Below, one piece after another: positions 35,494 through 45,200 of a stretch of DNA of 64,000 nt. Each line of letters starts with the position of its first letter. The stretch's first letter is position 1. The stretch lies in assembly GCF_947501225.1 (NCBI RefSeq), contig NZ_CANMUW010000003.1:186001-250000 (forward strand), written 5' to 3'. This stretch comes from an uncultured Shewanella sp. Lineage in GTDB: Bacteria; Pseudomonadota; Gammaproteobacteria; Enterobacterales; Shewanellaceae. The notes below the pieces were generated by a model that saw only the letters and a list, made by a program, of their open reading frames with translations, did not search any database and was not told the origin of the DNA. A program made the position numbers and the translations under genes.

Positions 35494-35808
35494 TTACTCT
35501 TTGGTCTGCTCTTTGAAAGCTTGCAGGGTTTGCAGTAATACCCCAAGCTTACGGACAAATTTCTCTAAGGCTGCGGGCAGGGACTCCGCATCGGTTGGCA
35601 TCTTATCGAGTTCATCCGCCAGTTCCTGAACATAAGGGCGGAAGCGATTGCTGCTGGTGCTGAAACCCTCTTCATGGGTGAAGATAGTATTGAACTTACC
35701 ATGGCCGGCTTTTTTTAATTCATCCAGCTTGGCATCGGCATCGATCGATTTACGATAGGCTGTTTGTAAATTTTCTCTTAGTTGTTCAATAACACGTGTG
35801 TGTGGCAT
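35494..35808 (-). CDS. Hypothetical helical protein
   Basis: A 104-residue soluble protein predicted mostly alpha-helical, with heptad-like charge patterns near the start (VIEQLRENLQTAYRKSIDAD) and end (VRKLGVLLQTLQAFKEQ). A central GKFNTIFTHEEGFSTSSNRF stretch is likely a conserved loop. I do not recognise the family. It is divergent from the TraB/GumN gene with a 56-base gap. Confidence 0.7.
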   Translation of the reverse strand: MPHTRVIEQLRENLQTAYRKSIDADAKLDELKKAGHGKFNTIFTHEEGFSTSSNRFRPYVQELADELDKMPTDAESLPAALEKFVRKLGVLLQTLQAFKEQTKE

Positions 35809-35864
35809 AACAGCCTCTCATTTACATAAATATTTAATTGTCGGGATTATAAGGGGCGAAGTAG

Positions 35865-36752
35865 ATGGCAACAAGTCAAGTTAAACGATTAGTTGTAATG
35901 ATATGGGCGTTTGTGTCTATGGGCCTTGCGAGTGTCCAGGCTGCACCATTGGACACCCCTCCTTTTTATAAAATTGAATATAAAGGGAAAGTCTCATACC
36001 TGCTTGGTTCTATACATGTAGGTAAGGCAGACTTTTATCCTATGGCGGCTCAGATTGAGTCAATCTTTGACTCTGCCGCTTCCCTGGCCGTCGAAGCCGA
36101 TGCTGCCAGCGAAGATATCCCCTCTCTCATCAGAAAATATGGCATAGGCCAGGCACCTATCGATGCCGAAACTCAGGCCATTCTTGATGGTTACTGCAAG
36201 AAAAGGCTTAACGAGTGCGCCGCGTTGCGGGGGTATGCGCCTTGGCTACAGTCGATGCAACTGGGTATGGCCAGGTTTGAAGCCTTGGGTTACAGCGCGG
36301 TATATGGTGTCGAGCAGGTGTTGATCTCAAAAAACAGAGGCAGGCCCTTGCTGGAACTGGAAAGTACCGAATTTCAGTTTCGCCTCATGGCTTCCTTCGA
36401 CAGCGATACTCAATGGAGTATGGTTAAAGAGGCGATAGAGGGACCCGATGAGGATATGCATGGACTGATAAGTTCGTGGCGAACCGGAGATGAACAGCAC
36501 CTTGCCGAGCTGATGGAGGGGCAGATGTCAGATGGTGACGATACAGAGTTATTGGAGAAGATACTGTGGCAAAGAAATGTAGACATGGCACAGAGGATCC
36601 GGGAGTTGATGCTCGACCCAGATACGCCTCAGCCTATGTTCATCGCGGTAGGAGCCGGACATGTTGTTGGTGAGAGAAGCATGGTGCTTGAGATGCAAAA
36701 ACATGGTGCCAGGACGACAAACTGCTGGAAGCATCAGTGCAGCCCGAGATAA
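35865..36752 (+). CDS. TraB/GumN family protein
   Basis: A 295-residue protein with a signal peptide (LASVQAAPLD). Family hallmarks are the two GxxH motifs, LLGSIHVGKADFYP near residue 50 and FIAVGAGHVVGE near the end, which form the conserved TraB/GumN core thought to be metal-dependent hydrolase-like. It should be periplasmic. The last residues contain CWKHQC, a cysteine pair. It is upstream of cheD but separated by 144 bases, so probably independent. Confidence 0.88.
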   Translation: MATSQVKRLVVMIWAFVSMGLASVQAAPLDTPPFYKIEYKGKVSYLLGSIHVGKADFYPMAAQIESIFDSAASLAVEADAASEDIPSLIRKYGIGQAPIDAETQAILDGYCKKRLNECAALRGYAPWLQSMQLGMARFEALGYSAVYGVEQVLISKNRGRPLLELESTEFQFRLMASFDSDTQWSMVKEAIEGPDEDMHGLISSWRTGDEQHLAELMEGQMSDGDDTELLEKILWQRNVDMAQRIRELMLDPDTPQPMFIAVGAGHVVGERSMVLEMQKHGARTTNCWKHQCSPR

Positions 36753-36896
36753 GTGAACTTTCGTAAAGCTTGCACAGCTGTAAATAACGGGCAGCTTGAC
36801 GCGGTGCTGACTATACTCTGAAAGCTGGCCTGTTTGTGTAAACTCCGTTTTTGGGTTCAGCAGTTGTTCCAACCCGTTCTACAGCAGGGAGGCTGA

Positions 36897-37526
36897 ATGC
36901 AAACTGTCGCACTAACTCCGCCACGAACCGGCTTCGAGGGGATCCCCAGAAATTGGGACGATAGACACAGAAAGGTGATCGCCAGAGTCGATCCCGGTGC
37001 CTTCTATATTACCTCCCAGGATGAATATATCTTTACCCGTTTGGGGTCCTGTGTCGCAGCTTGCATCTGGGATCCACTGTTGGGAATTGGTGGGCTAAAT
37101 CATTTTCTTCTTCCCGAGAGAGAGCTGCATGAAGATTGGCACCAGTTAACCAGTTACTCCTGTCGTTACGGTAACTTAGCTATGGAGCAGTTGATCAACG
37201 GCATCCTGGCTGCCGGAGGGCAGCGTCACCGCTTAAAGGCTAAAGTTTTTGGTGGTGCCCAGATGACGAAGGGCTCGGTGCTGAATGTCGGTCAGTCTAA
37301 TATTGAGTTTGTGAAAAACTATCTGGCGCTTGAGGAGATAGTGATAGAGAAAGAGGATCTAGGCGGCCCCTGGCCAAGGAAAGTCCTCTTTCATCCCAAT
37401 AGCGGTAAAGTACTATTGAAGCGTATGTCTCCGGAGCGAATCACTCAGATGATGCAGGAGGAGAAGGTCTATCTCAAAGGGATTGTCTCTGAGCAGGAGG
37501 ACAATCAGGTCGAACTATTCGATTAG
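36897..37526 (+). CDS. cheD: Chemoreceptor glutamine deamidase CheD
   Basis: A 209-residue cytoplasmic enzyme. The CheD core is clear: TRLGSCVAACIWDP contains the catalytic cysteine, GGLNHFLLPE the catalytic histidine, and LKAKVFGGAQM and HPNSGKVLLK are conserved strands. CheD deamidates glutamines of methyl-accepting chemotaxis proteins to glutamate and helps CheC in some species. The N-terminal ~40 residues and C-terminal extension make it longer than the minimal enzyme. No other chemotaxis core genes are adjacent. A hairpin at 37530-37548 follows. Confidence 0.93.
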   Translation: MQTVALTPPRTGFEGIPRNWDDRHRKVIARVDPGAFYITSQDEYIFTRLGSCVAACIWDPLLGIGGLNHFLLPERELHEDWHQLTSYSCRYGNLAMEQLINGILAAGGQRHRLKAKVFGGAQMTKGSVLNVGQSNIEFVKNYLALEEIVIEKEDLGGPWPRKVLFHPNSGKVLLKRMSPERITQMMQEEKVYLKGIVSEQEDNQVELFD

Positions 37527-37529
37527 CAG

Positions 37530-37548
37530 CCTGGCTCAGCTAGCCAGG
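37530..37548 (+). terminator. Hairpin after cheD
   Basis: CCTGGCT and AGCCAGG around a 5-base loop; no T tract, so a weak terminator. Confidence 0.45.
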
Positions 37549-37660
37549 TTCGTGGCCTGATACCCTAAGCCGAGTAACTAAGTTGTTTCGTTTCTTGTTC
37601 CATACTTTTTGCACATCTGTTAGCGATTGATTATCAGGGCCCCTTTGTTGGTTACAACTA

Positions 37661-37689
37661 AGGACAAACTCGCTCGCTTTGGGTATAAT
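37661..37689 (+). promoter_or_regulatory. Sigma-70 promoter of the MaoC-like gene
   Basis: A perfect TATAAT at 37684-37689 follows AGGACA (37661-37666) with 17-base spacing. Transcription would start near 37696. Confidence 0.6.
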
Positions 37690-37740
37690 CGCGCGCTTGA
37701 TATCGATTTGGTGGTTTGAAATTTGAAAGGTTCGGTAGGC

Positions 37741-38607
37741 GTGGAAAAAGATTATTCGATTGAATTAAAGGCGATGCCTTCGCTGTTCTCCTTGTATCGC
37801 AAGATCTTCTTTGGTCGTAAGCCGGGTTGGAATGAGCAGGCCTTACCTAAGATCCGGGTCAGTAGTGGCAATATCGCTTTATCAAGAGATAAAGTTGAGC
37901 AATACGCCTCTGTCTGTGGTTTCGATTTCGATGGTAAAACACTCCCCCTGACCTATCTCTATGTGATGGCATTTCGCCTGCACGCGGTGATTTTCACCCA
38001 CCAGGCTATCACCTTCCCTCTGTTGGGGATGATACATCTGAGAAATAGCATCACCCGTCACCGAAGCGTAGGTGTCGATGAGAAGTTCGATATAGAGTGT
38101 GAATTAACCGGCAGCCAGGTGACTGATTCCGGGCTGGAGTTCGATCTGGTCTCCCGGGCTTTCGTCGATGGCCAGTTGGTATGGGAGTCACTGTCGACCT
38201 ACCTTTATCGTATTGAAAGTGCCTCGCGACGTGTTCGTCCGCCAAAGGGTAATGGAATGGCGTGGGATACACCGCAAGTGTGGTCTCTGTCCGATGATCT
38301 CGGCCGCCGTTATGCTAAAGCGTCCGGCGACTATAACCTGATTCACCTGCATCCGCTGCTCTCTAAGCGTTTTGGTTTCGATAGAGTGCTTGCTCATGGA
38401 ATGTGGTCTAAAGCCCGTTGCATAGCCCAGATGATGCCGCAAATTGGCGATCGCCCCTGTACAGTGGATGTCGCATTTAAGTTGCCGCTCTTCATGCCTG
38501 CGGATGTGAGCTTTGCCTCTGAAGATGGTGAGGAGAGTCTCGTGTTTGAGTTGAGAGACTCCCGCGGTCGTCGCCCGCACCTATCCGGTGAGCTTAGATT
38601 TATATAG
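37741..38607 (+). CDS. MaoC/hotdog-fold dehydratase-like protein
   Basis: About 288 residues. The C-terminal half carries the hydratase-2 motif YAKASGDYNLIHLHP followed by FGFDRVLAHGMW, with the Asp and His of the (R)-enoyl-CoA hydratase site. The N-terminal half looks like a second, degenerate hotdog domain, as in double-hotdog hydratases. There is no ATG at the 5' end; GTG 37741 and TTG 37723 are both possible. Likely role: hydration/dehydration of acyl-CoA or acyl-ACP. It is monocistronic, with its own promoter and a strong terminator at 38645-38677. Confidence 0.82.
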   Translation: MEKDYSIELKAMPSLFSLYRKIFFGRKPGWNEQALPKIRVSSGNIALSRDKVEQYASVCGFDFDGKTLPLTYLYVMAFRLHAVIFTHQAITFPLLGMIHLRNSITRHRSVGVDEKFDIECELTGSQVTDSGLEFDLVSRAFVDGQLVWESLSTYLYRIESASRRVRPPKGNGMAWDTPQVWSLSDDLGRRYAKASGDYNLIHLHPLLSKRFGFDRVLAHGMWSKARCIAQMMPQIGDRPCTVDVAFKLPLFMPADVSFASEDGEESLVFELRDSRGRRPHLSGELRFI

Positions 38608-38644
38608 CTCTGAGCATCTTACTCAGTTTTCCATTCGATTGAAT

Positions 38645-38677
38645 AGTAAAAGGCGCTCGATACGCCTTTTACTTTTT
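38645..38677 (+). terminator. Terminator of the MaoC-like gene
   Basis: AGTAAAAGGCG and CGCCTTTTACT form a perfect 11-bp stem with a 7-base loop, followed by T residues. Confidence 0.9.
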
Positions 38678-38867
38678 ATCTATATCGCTGAAACAAGTCG
38701 TTAACGGCTAAGACCATGTTTTTTGATTTAGATTCATAAAAGCTTAAATAAGTCTGACATTTGATGGTTAACTATTTAGCTCACGTCGTAGATCCCCTAT
38801 ATTCGGGGCGCACATTTTATTCCACCTGAATCTATCCTACATATTATTAAAAAAGGGGAACATTAGA

Positions 38868-40580
38868 ATGCTGACCGATATTGAGATCTCACGTCAAAGT
38901 AAGCATCGCCCTATCAGCCAAATCGCAGAGAAATTTGGCATTGCCCCATCTGAACTCTCTCCTTTTGGAGACACTAAGGCCAAAGTTAACCTCTCCATCC
39001 TTGATCGAGTAGAAGATAATCTGGATGGGAAGCTAGTGGTCGTCACTGCCGTGACGCCAACTCCCTTCGGTGAAGGGAAAACCGTTACCAGCATTGGGTT
39101 GACCCAAGGGTTAAATGCCATCGGTAAGAAAACCTGTGCCTGTATTCGCCAACCCAGCATGGGGCCGGTATTTGGTATCAAGGGAGGGGCAGCCGGTGGT
39201 GGTTACTCTCAGGTTGTCCCGATGGAGGAGCTCAACCTGCACCTTACCGGTGATATTCATGCCGTGAGCAGTGCTCACAATCTTGCTGCTGCCGCTATCG
39301 ATGCCAGATTATTTCATGAGTCCCGAATGACGGCCGATGAGTTCCGGGAACAGTCCGGACAAGATCCCCTTGATATCGATCCGCAGCAGATCCTGTGGCG
39401 CAGGGTAGTCGACCATAATGAGCGCAGCCTGAGAAATATAACTGTAGGGTTGGGAGCTAATAACGGCCCCGTTCACGACTCGGGTTTTGATATCACCGCC
39501 GCGTCTGAATTGATGGCAATCTTGGCTTTGAGCCTGGATTTGAAAGATATGCGCAAGCGTATCGGCCAGTTAGTGCTGGCACTGGACACCCGGGGAAGCG
39601 CTATCACTGCGGAGCAGCTGGGTGTTGCCGGGGCGATGACGGTTATCATGACCGATGCAATAGAGCCAACCCTGATGCAGACATTAACCGGAGACCCCTG
39701 CCTCATCCACGCCGGCCCCTTCGCCAATATCGCCCATGGGAACTCATCGATTATCGCCGACAGGATAGCCTTAAAGCTTGCCGACTTCGTGGTGACTGAG
39801 GGTGGGTTTGGTTCCGACATGGGGTTTGAGAAGTTCTGTAACATCAAGGCTCGGGTATCGGGCAAAGCCCCCGATGCTGCCGTTGTGGTCGTGACGTTGA
39901 AGGCGCTGAAAGCCAACTCCGGAATCGATTCTCAAAGGGATATCAACCAGCCCGATATGACACGCCTTCAAGCCGGTTTTGCCAATCTTAAGTGGCATAT
40001 CGATAATGTGAGCCAGTATGGAGCGCCTGTCGTTGTAGCGATAAATCGTTTTCCTACCGATACCGATGAGGAGCTGGCATGGCTTAAGGCGCAGGTAGCG
40101 CAAACACAGGCCTTTGGCTGTGAGGTGTGTGATGGATTCGCGCAGGGGGCGAAAGGCGCAGAGGCGCTCGCTAGAACCGTTGTTACTGCAACGGAGCAGG
40201 AGTCAGACTTCAGCTTTCTCTATCGGCTCGACTCGGATATTGAGTCGAAACTGCTCACTATCGCCGAGGCGGGTTACGGTGCCAAGGGGGTAAGCTTGTC
40301 AAACGATGCCAGACGTCAGCTGCAGGAGATTAAATCCATGGGGTTAGATAAGCTGGCGTTGTGCGTGGCCAAGACGCCGCTATCGATAAGTCATGAGCCC
40401 AAAGTTAAGGGGGTTCCAACAGGGTTTGAGCTTCCTGTCACCCAACTGAAAGTCAATGCCGGAGCGGGCTTTATCACAGCCTTAGTCGGTAAGGTGATGA
40501 CAATGCCGGGGCTGGGTATTAAGCCGGGATATCTGAATGTGGATATCAATGAGGACGACGAGATAGTCGGGTTGGCGTAA
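38868..40580 (+). CDS. fhs: Formate--tetrahydrofolate ligase
   Basis: A 570-residue enzyme, usual length. ATP + formate + THF gives 10-formyl-THF. The nucleotide-binding loop [16 protein letters not shown] and the following [21 protein letters not shown] are unmistakable; [14 protein letters not shown] is the folate-proximal motif and the C-terminus has [12 protein letters not shown]. It feeds one-carbon units into purine, methionine and formyl-Met synthesis. GGGG-rich ribosome binding site (AAAGGGGAAC) precedes the ATG. It stands alone with an imperfect hairpin downstream. Confidence 0.97.
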   Translation: MLTDIEISRQSKHRPISQIAEKFGIAPSELSPFGDTKAKVNLSILDRVEDNLDGKLVVVTAVTPTPFGEGKTVTSIGLTQGLNAIGKKTCACIRQPSMGPVFGIKGGAAGGGYSQVVPMEELNLHLTGDIHAVSSAHNLAAAAIDARLFHESRMTADEFREQSGQDPLDIDPQQILWRRVVDHNERSLRNITVGLGANNGPVHDSGFDITAASELMAILALSLDLKDMRKRIGQLVLALDTRGSAITAEQLGVAGAMTVIMTDAIEPTLMQTLTGDPCLIHAGPFANIAHGNSSIIADRIALKLADFVVTEGGFGSDMGFEKFCNIKARVSGKAPDAAVVVVTLKALKANSGIDSQRDINQPDMTRLQAGFANLKWHIDNVSQYGAPVVVAINRFPTDTDEELAWLKAQVAQTQAFGCEVCDGFAQGAKGAEALARTVVTATEQESDFSFLYRLDSDIESKLLTIAEAGYGAKGVSLSNDARRQLQEIKSMGLDKLALCVAKTPLSISHEPKVKGVPTGFELPVTQLKVNAGAGFITALVGKVMTMPGLGIKPGYLNVDINEDDEIVGLA

Positions 40581-40667
40581 CTTTAAGCCTGAAAGGGCTG
40601 AGACGACGGCCTTTGGCCTATCGCTTTGCGGACGGTGAAACCTATTCGACGAGCTAGGCTCAAAAAG

Positions 40668-40705
40668 GGAAAACAAGGCGACAAATCATTGAAGCCCTGT
40701 TTTCC
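40668..40705. terminator. Imperfect hairpin between fhs and the MscS-type gene
   Basis: GGAAAACAAGGC and GCCCTGTTTTCC pair with one mismatch around a 14-base loop. It lies in the convergent 266-base gap, which otherwise shows nothing. Confidence 0.5.
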
Positions 40706-40846
40706 TGTTAGCCAGAAATACCTGTGTTATATCGATTGATATTAGTCAGCTCGTAGTGAGCATCGTCTTAGCTTGTACAGTCAGCTCTGCTGGCGCCGGT
40801 TAGGGCGTGCCCGTCAATTAGCTCACTTGGTGAGCGTCTTGCTGTT

Positions 40847-42478
40847 TCACTCTGATTGATAAATATGCACATCCCGCTGCGGGAATGGAATACTGATATT
40901 TTCCTCATCGAAACGCATCTTAACGGTGCGGGTCACATCCCAATATACATCCCAATAATCTTCGGGTCTGGCCCAAGGGCGCACAACGAAATCTACCGAA
41001 GACTCACCTAAGGTATGCAACTTGACGATGGGCTCAGGGTTTTTTAGTACCTTAGGGTGTTCCTGTAATATGGCATTCATGACGCGTTCGGCTTTCTCTA
41101 TGTCATCGCTATAGCCTATGCCAAAAGTCATATCCACACGTCTTTGATGTTCAACTGTGATGTTGTTGATGGTATCACCCCAGATCTTATTATTCGGGAT
41201 GATCAATCTCTGGTTATCCAGGGTCTTAATGGTGGTTGATACTAAGCTCATATGACTGACCTTACCCGTCACTCCGGCGGCATTGATCAGATCGCCGACA
41301 TCATAGGGGCGATAGATAAGAATCATCATGCCCGATGCGAAGTTTGATAGCGTGTCCTGAAGTGCAAAACCGATAATCACACCGGCAACACCGAAACCAG
41401 CTAACAGCGGGCCGAGCTCAATTCCTAACTGAGAGAGGGCTATGAGAACACCTAAGGTGAATACGGCCTTACCCGATAGCGAGATAAAGAACTCCTGCAA
41501 CAGAAGGCTGAACTGTAACTTGGAGTTGCTGACCGTTTTCTTAACGATTTTCTGAGCCAGTTTGCCGGCCAGATTGGCAATAAACAGAATTAAGACGAAG
41601 ATAAAAAGTTTAAATATGACTCCGGGTCCGTTATCTATGGCTTGGGTCTTAGCCGCGCTGAACCATTGCTCTATCAGGCTAGAGGCGACATCAATATTCA
41701 GTACATCCTGAGTGATATCCCCTGAGGTACTGAACAGGGTCTGTTTCAATTCGGCGGTATCCTGACCTACAGCGTCAAGCAGACTTATTGCAACGGCCAG
41801 GCTGGAGCTGCTCTGCGCCAGTCTTTCGTTGAGTTGAGTGACGAGCAGAGTCTGCTCTGAGGTGACATCGCTGCCGGCAAGGCTGGCCTCATCCACAGCA
41901 TTTTGTAGCTTCTCCTGGGTGTATTGAACCAGGCTATTGAGCTCATCGGCGCGTTTAACCAATGTTTGGCTGAGGAGTTCGGCCTGATCTCCTGTATCGA
42001 TTGTTAACTTTTTTGCCCACTCCAGGGTGTCGAGTTTGGCTTCCAGTTGCTCGTCACGCTCTCTCTCGGTGAGTGAGAGCTGCATCATGATCATGGCATC
42101 ACTATCTTTACCGAGTTTACTCTTTAGCTGCTTGATCTCGTTGGCGTAATAGCTATCCACCTGGTTGATGAAATCCAGGTGCTCTTTGACCAGTGGACGC
42201 AACAGCTCGATATTAAGCGGTGTCTCATCCATCAACTCCTTGAGTTTAAGGTGGAGCTGCTGGGCATTCTTTTTAATCCGGTATTCGGTGAAGCTGGTTA
42301 GCTCCCCTTTCGTCTGCTTGAGGCGCTGGACATCTTGAGTGATCGAATTCTGCAGTGAGGAGAGTTCACCGAACTCAGCGGGGGCTTCTATCGAACTTTC
42401 TACCTTGGTTTCTGCATGAGAAGGCATGCCACTTAGCCCAACTATTGTGAGCAACACCAGAGAGAGTATGCGATACAT
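40847..42478 (-). CDS. MscS-family mechanosensitive channel with extended N-terminus
   Basis: A 543-residue protein. A signal peptide (GMPSHAETK) is followed by about 240 residues of predicted periplasmic coiled coil, then three membrane helices (~275-395). The pore helix GFGVAGVIIGFALQDTLSNF and the following SGMMILIYRPYDVGDLI are the MscS core; the beta-rich cytoplasmic domain continues to the C-terminus (VRPWARPEDYWDVYWDV). It opens under membrane tension to release solutes. The long N-terminal region places it with the larger MscK/YbiO-like members. Confidence 0.92.
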   Translation of the reverse strand: MYRILSLVLLTIVGLSGMPSHAETKVESSIEAPAEFGELSSLQNSITQDVQRLKQTKGELTSFTEYRIKKNAQQLHLKLKELMDETPLNIELLRPLVKEHLDFINQVDSYYANEIKQLKSKLGKDSDAMIMMQLSLTERERDEQLEAKLDTLEWAKKLTIDTGDQAELLSQTLVKRADELNSLVQYTQEKLQNAVDEASLAGSDVTSEQTLLVTQLNERLAQSSSSLAVAISLLDAVGQDTAELKQTLFSTSGDITQDVLNIDVASSLIEQWFSAAKTQAIDNGPGVIFKLFIFVLILFIANLAGKLAQKIVKKTVSNSKLQFSLLLQEFFISLSGKAVFTLGVLIALSQLGIELGPLLAGFGVAGVIIGFALQDTLSNFASGMMILIYRPYDVGDLINAAGVTGKVSHMSLVSTTIKTLDNQRLIIPNNKIWGDTINNITVEHQRRVDMTFGIGYSDDIEKAERVMNAILQEHPKVLKNPEPIVKLHTLGESSVDFVVRPWARPEDYWDVYWDVTRTVKMRFDEENISIPFPQRDVHIYQSE

Positions 42479-42670
42479 AGGTCAATTCCTTTTACTTTGG
42501 TCGGTGCCTATAATATTACTTTGGTAAGGTTACTGTAAATTGAGAAAGCTGATTTTCATTATTCGGTATTTTAATGAATGGTGATAACGGCGGGCAGGAA
42601 ACCGTATTTTTGACTCAGATTCTGTTAGACTCACGCATCGAAATTTTTGTAAGACGTAGAGGCTCAACAC

Positions 42671-43006
42671 GTGTTGTGTACCCACTGTAGTCAGTCTTTT
42701 GGTGTAAACCAGGTTCTGAACCAAAGAGGCAAAGGCTTAAACTCGCAGATCCAGTGCCCACACTGTGAGGCTTGGTTAGGCAAGAGTCCAACTCTATCCC
42801 GCTTAAAAATATTGGGTTTTTATATCGGTGTTGCCGCCTTGGTCTACGGCTACTTCACGCCCGAGCTTCGCAACATTACTACAGCGGTCGCGATATTTTC
42901 GGCCATGATCTTGCTCGTCAGCCATATGATGGATCACCTGAAGGTCACCCAGGCACCCGAGCAACCCCAGATCGATGATAGCGAGCATAGACGCAAGTAT
43001 CGCTAG
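42671..43006 (+). CDS. Zinc-ribbon membrane protein
   Basis: A 111-residue protein starting at GTG 42671, with AGAGG about 10 bases upstream. An N-terminal zinc ribbon (C3-T-H-C6 and C29-P-H-C32) is followed by two membrane helices (about residues 46-62 and 68-86) and a charged tail (SEHRRKYR). The layout fits a small cytoplasmic metal-binding domain tethered to the inner membrane. No function is known to me. Confidence 0.72.
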   Translation: MLCTHCSQSFGVNQVLNQRGKGLNSQIQCPHCEAWLGKSPTLSRLKILGFYIGVAALVYGYFTPELRNITTAVAIFSAMILLVSHMMDHLKVTQAPEQPQIDDSEHRRKYR

Positions 43007-43121
43007 GGGAGCGTTTATTGTCAGTGCTATTGTTTAACTGGCGAGACAGCGAAAGGGGCAATGGTTGGGGCACTTGATGAAAGGATTGCTTAAGCAGGCA
43101 GCTTTTTACTCGCTGTCGATC

Positions 43122-43143
43122 GCGGGAACATAGGCATTCCCGC
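43122..43143 (-). terminator. Hairpin after the 41-residue gene
   Basis: GCGGGAA and TTCCCGC around an 8-base loop, 45 bases past the stop on the minus strand. No T tract follows immediately. Confidence 0.4.
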
Positions 43144-43187
43144 AGTCATCTGAATAATCGGGTCATAGAGATAAGCCGGGTGTTGAA

Positions 43188-43313
43188 TTAATCGATCACC
43201 TGAACCTGTGCTTCTAAGGCTGTTTCGACATAGTAGATCCCACCGCCAACAGCAATGAAAAAGATTGCGGTCCAAAGGATCATTTTAAAGTTTTCACGAA
43301 AGAATTCTAGCAT
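43188..43313 (-). CDS. 41-residue single-helix membrane protein
   Basis: A minus-strand frame of 42 codons with ATG at 43311-43313 and TAA at 43188-43190. The translation begins MLEFFRENFKMILWTAIFFI and ends in an acidic segment (ETALEAQVQVID). A single hydrophobic helix spans about residues 11-28. A GGGGGAG stretch nine bases upstream of the ATG is an excellent ribosome binding site. The sequence reads as a real small membrane protein: positive N-terminal residues, a glycine-containing helix and no rare composition. Function unknown. Confidence 0.62.
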   Translation of the reverse strand: MLEFFRENFKMILWTAIFFIAVGGGIYYVETALEAQVQVID

Positions 43314-43591
43314 GGTCGTATACTCCCCCGGTGGGTATAATTTCGAACAATAAAATTAATGTATCTGATGCAATATTAGTCTGTACAGCTTAAGTCAGTA
43401 TTAATTATTTGGCGAAATTTATCGATCGGGATCACCCTGGGGGGAAGTGTGACTTACGGTTTCTTACATTTATTGTATCAATCGTTGCCATTTATAGCCG
43501 AATCGTAACTTGACTTAACCTTCTGTTTGCATAAACTTGACCGCGATTTGTTGGTATTAGTTTTTCAAAACACTATCTATGGTGCCTTTTT

Positions 43592-43906
43592 ATGGTGAAA
43601 AGTAGCGTAAGACGAGGAGTTGCAATTTGGCTGTCTGCCATATTGATCTGCCTGTCGTTTGCCGCTTCTGCCCATAGTGTTGAGCATATCGATGATGGAG
43701 CACAGGGACACTGTACTCTCTGTTTTCATCAGCATCAGTTAAACAAGTTACTGCCAACTCATCAGTTTCAGCTTCCCGTCTCACTTCCTGTCTATGAGGT
43801 CGTTAACTATCGAGCTCGTGTGCATCACGCGGTTCACGTTAATCGTTTTCGTAGCCGAGCTCCTCCAATTTCAGCGCAAGATCGAATTCACACCATAGAA
43901 GTTTAA
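43592..43906 (+). CDS. Small periplasmic zinc-chaperone-like protein
   Basis: A 104-residue protein with a signal peptide (AASAHS). The mature start SVEHIDDGAQGHCTLCFHQHQ has a CxxC with several His residues, a probable Zn(II) site. I recognise the type annotated in Shewanella as zinc chaperone of the ABC zinc-uptake system. It is the first gene of the cluster with a His-rich outer-membrane protein, a ZnuA-like binding protein and a ZnuB-like permease, all in the same direction. Confidence 0.7.
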   Translation: MVKSSVRRGVAIWLSAILICLSFAASAHSVEHIDDGAQGHCTLCFHQHQLNKLLPTHQFQLPVSLPVYEVVNYRARVHHAVHVNRFRSRAPPISAQDRIHTIEV

Positions 43907-44003
43907 CGTCTCAGATAATCATTTTATTGATTATGAAGCGTGTTTGATTTTGTCCACCTGCCCTAAAAAAGGGTGGGGGTTAAGCTGTATTTTGGAGAAA
44001 TAT

Positions 44004-45200
44004 ATGACTGTTTTAAATAATCGCATCACTTGTGTAGCCGCCGCGTGCGCCCTGTTTTCGACCTCTGCTTTTGCACAGGACCCATCACTGACTAATCCGG
44101 CTATCAGTGCGGTACTCGATGGCTATTACCAAAACACCGAACGCCCTATGGCGGAGCGTGTAGAAGGCTTCGGTTTAGGGCACACCGAGTTGGCGATGAG
44201 TGCCAATATCGATGATATGTTTTATGGCAAGTTGACCGCCGTGGTAGAGATGCACGACGGGGAAACTGAATTGGGGCTCGAGGAAGCCTTCATCCAAACC
44301 CTGGCCATGCCGGGAGGCTTCTCTGTTCGTGCGGGTCGCTTCCTTTCTGATGTGGGTTACCTCAACAACCAGCATGTACATACCGATGCATTCTCAGATC
44401 GCCCCGCTGCCTACCGTGCCTTCCTTGGCAGCCACTATTTTGATGATGGTGTTCGTCTTACTTACGTCGCGCCGACGGATATCTATTGGGCGATGGGTAT
44501 CGAAGCCTTTAAGGGTGATAGCATGCGCGCGGCGGATGAACACGGAGAGCGTGAGTTCGAAGAGTTGGGTATCTACACGGCCTATACCAAGTTTGGTGGA
44601 GATATCGGTGCCAATGGTTCCTGGCAGGCGGGGCTTAGTTATATGCGCAACGAAAATGGCCGCCTGACCGCCGATGAGCATGAGGAGCATGATGAGCACG
44701 AAGAGGCCGGTGGTGACGACCATGGTCATGAACACAGCCACAGTGCTAACTACACGGGAGAGAATACCTATATTGCCGACTTCGTCTATAAATGGGCACC
44801 AAATGGTAACTATAAATATCAGCACCTTACAGTCAGTGGTGAATACTTTAAGGTGACTGACTTTGCTCCGGCGCTTCATGCAGATGAACATGAGAGTGAA
44901 CATAGTGTCGATGATCAACAGGGTTGGTACCTCAGCGGTGTATACCAGTTCTCTCCTAAATGGTCTGCGGGGCTGCGTTATGGCGAAGTGGATACTCAGG
45001 AGATGCATGGCGATCACTTCGACAGTCAGAAACTGAAAGAGAGCGAGATAAGTCTGGCCTGGCATCATAGTCACTTCTCTACCGTGCGTCTGCAGTATAC
45101 TAATCAGAAGGGAACAAATTTCGATGGTATAGAAGATGACAACGTCATCACTCTGCAATATGTCATGACTCTGGGGGCTCACGGTGCGCATCAATTCTAA
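44004..45200 (+). CDS. Outer-membrane protein with His-rich loops, zinc-linked
   Basis: A 398-residue protein. The ATG at 44004 has GGAG at 43993-43996 and begins a signal peptide ending TSAFAQDP; the frame continues upstream to 43944 without a ribosome site. The mature part shows barrel strands and ends in HGAHQF. Two acidic, His-rich loops are striking: one around residues 222-250 (DEHEEHDEHEE, HGHEHSHS) and one near 295-308 (ADEHESEHSV). These could capture Zn(II). It has no TonB box that I can see. It overlaps the ZnuA-like gene by 17 bases. Likely the outer-membrane component of the zinc-uptake operon. Confidence 0.78.
   Translation: MTVLNNRITCVAAACALFSTSAFAQDPSLTNPAISAVLDGYYQNTERPMAERVEGFGLGHTELAMSANIDDMFYGKLTAVVEMHDGETELGLEEAFIQTLAMPGGFSVRAGRFLSDVGYLNNQHVHTDAFSDRPAAYRAFLGSHYFDDGVRLTYVAPTDIYWAMGIEAFKGDSMRAADEHGEREFEELGIYTAYTKFGGDIGANGSWQAGLSYMRNENGRLTADEHEEHDEHEEAGGDDHGHEHSHSANYTGENTYIADFVYKWAPNGNYKYQHLTVSGEYFKVTDFAPALHADEHESEHSVDDQQGWYLSGVYQFSPKWSAGLRYGEVDTQEMHGDHFDSQKLKESEISLAWHHSHFSTVRLQYTNQKGTNFDGIEDDNVITLQYVMTLGAHGAHQF

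Noticed and set aside
43090..43275. A 61-codon minus-strand frame beside the zinc-ribbon gene
   Set aside because: It overlaps the better-supported 41-residue gene at 43188-43313 in another frame and lacks a ribosome site.
44394..45194. A 266-codon minus-strand frame opposite the His-rich barrel gene
   Set aside because: Unusual Val/Ile/Thr-rich translation without motifs; explained by codon bias of the plus-strand gene.
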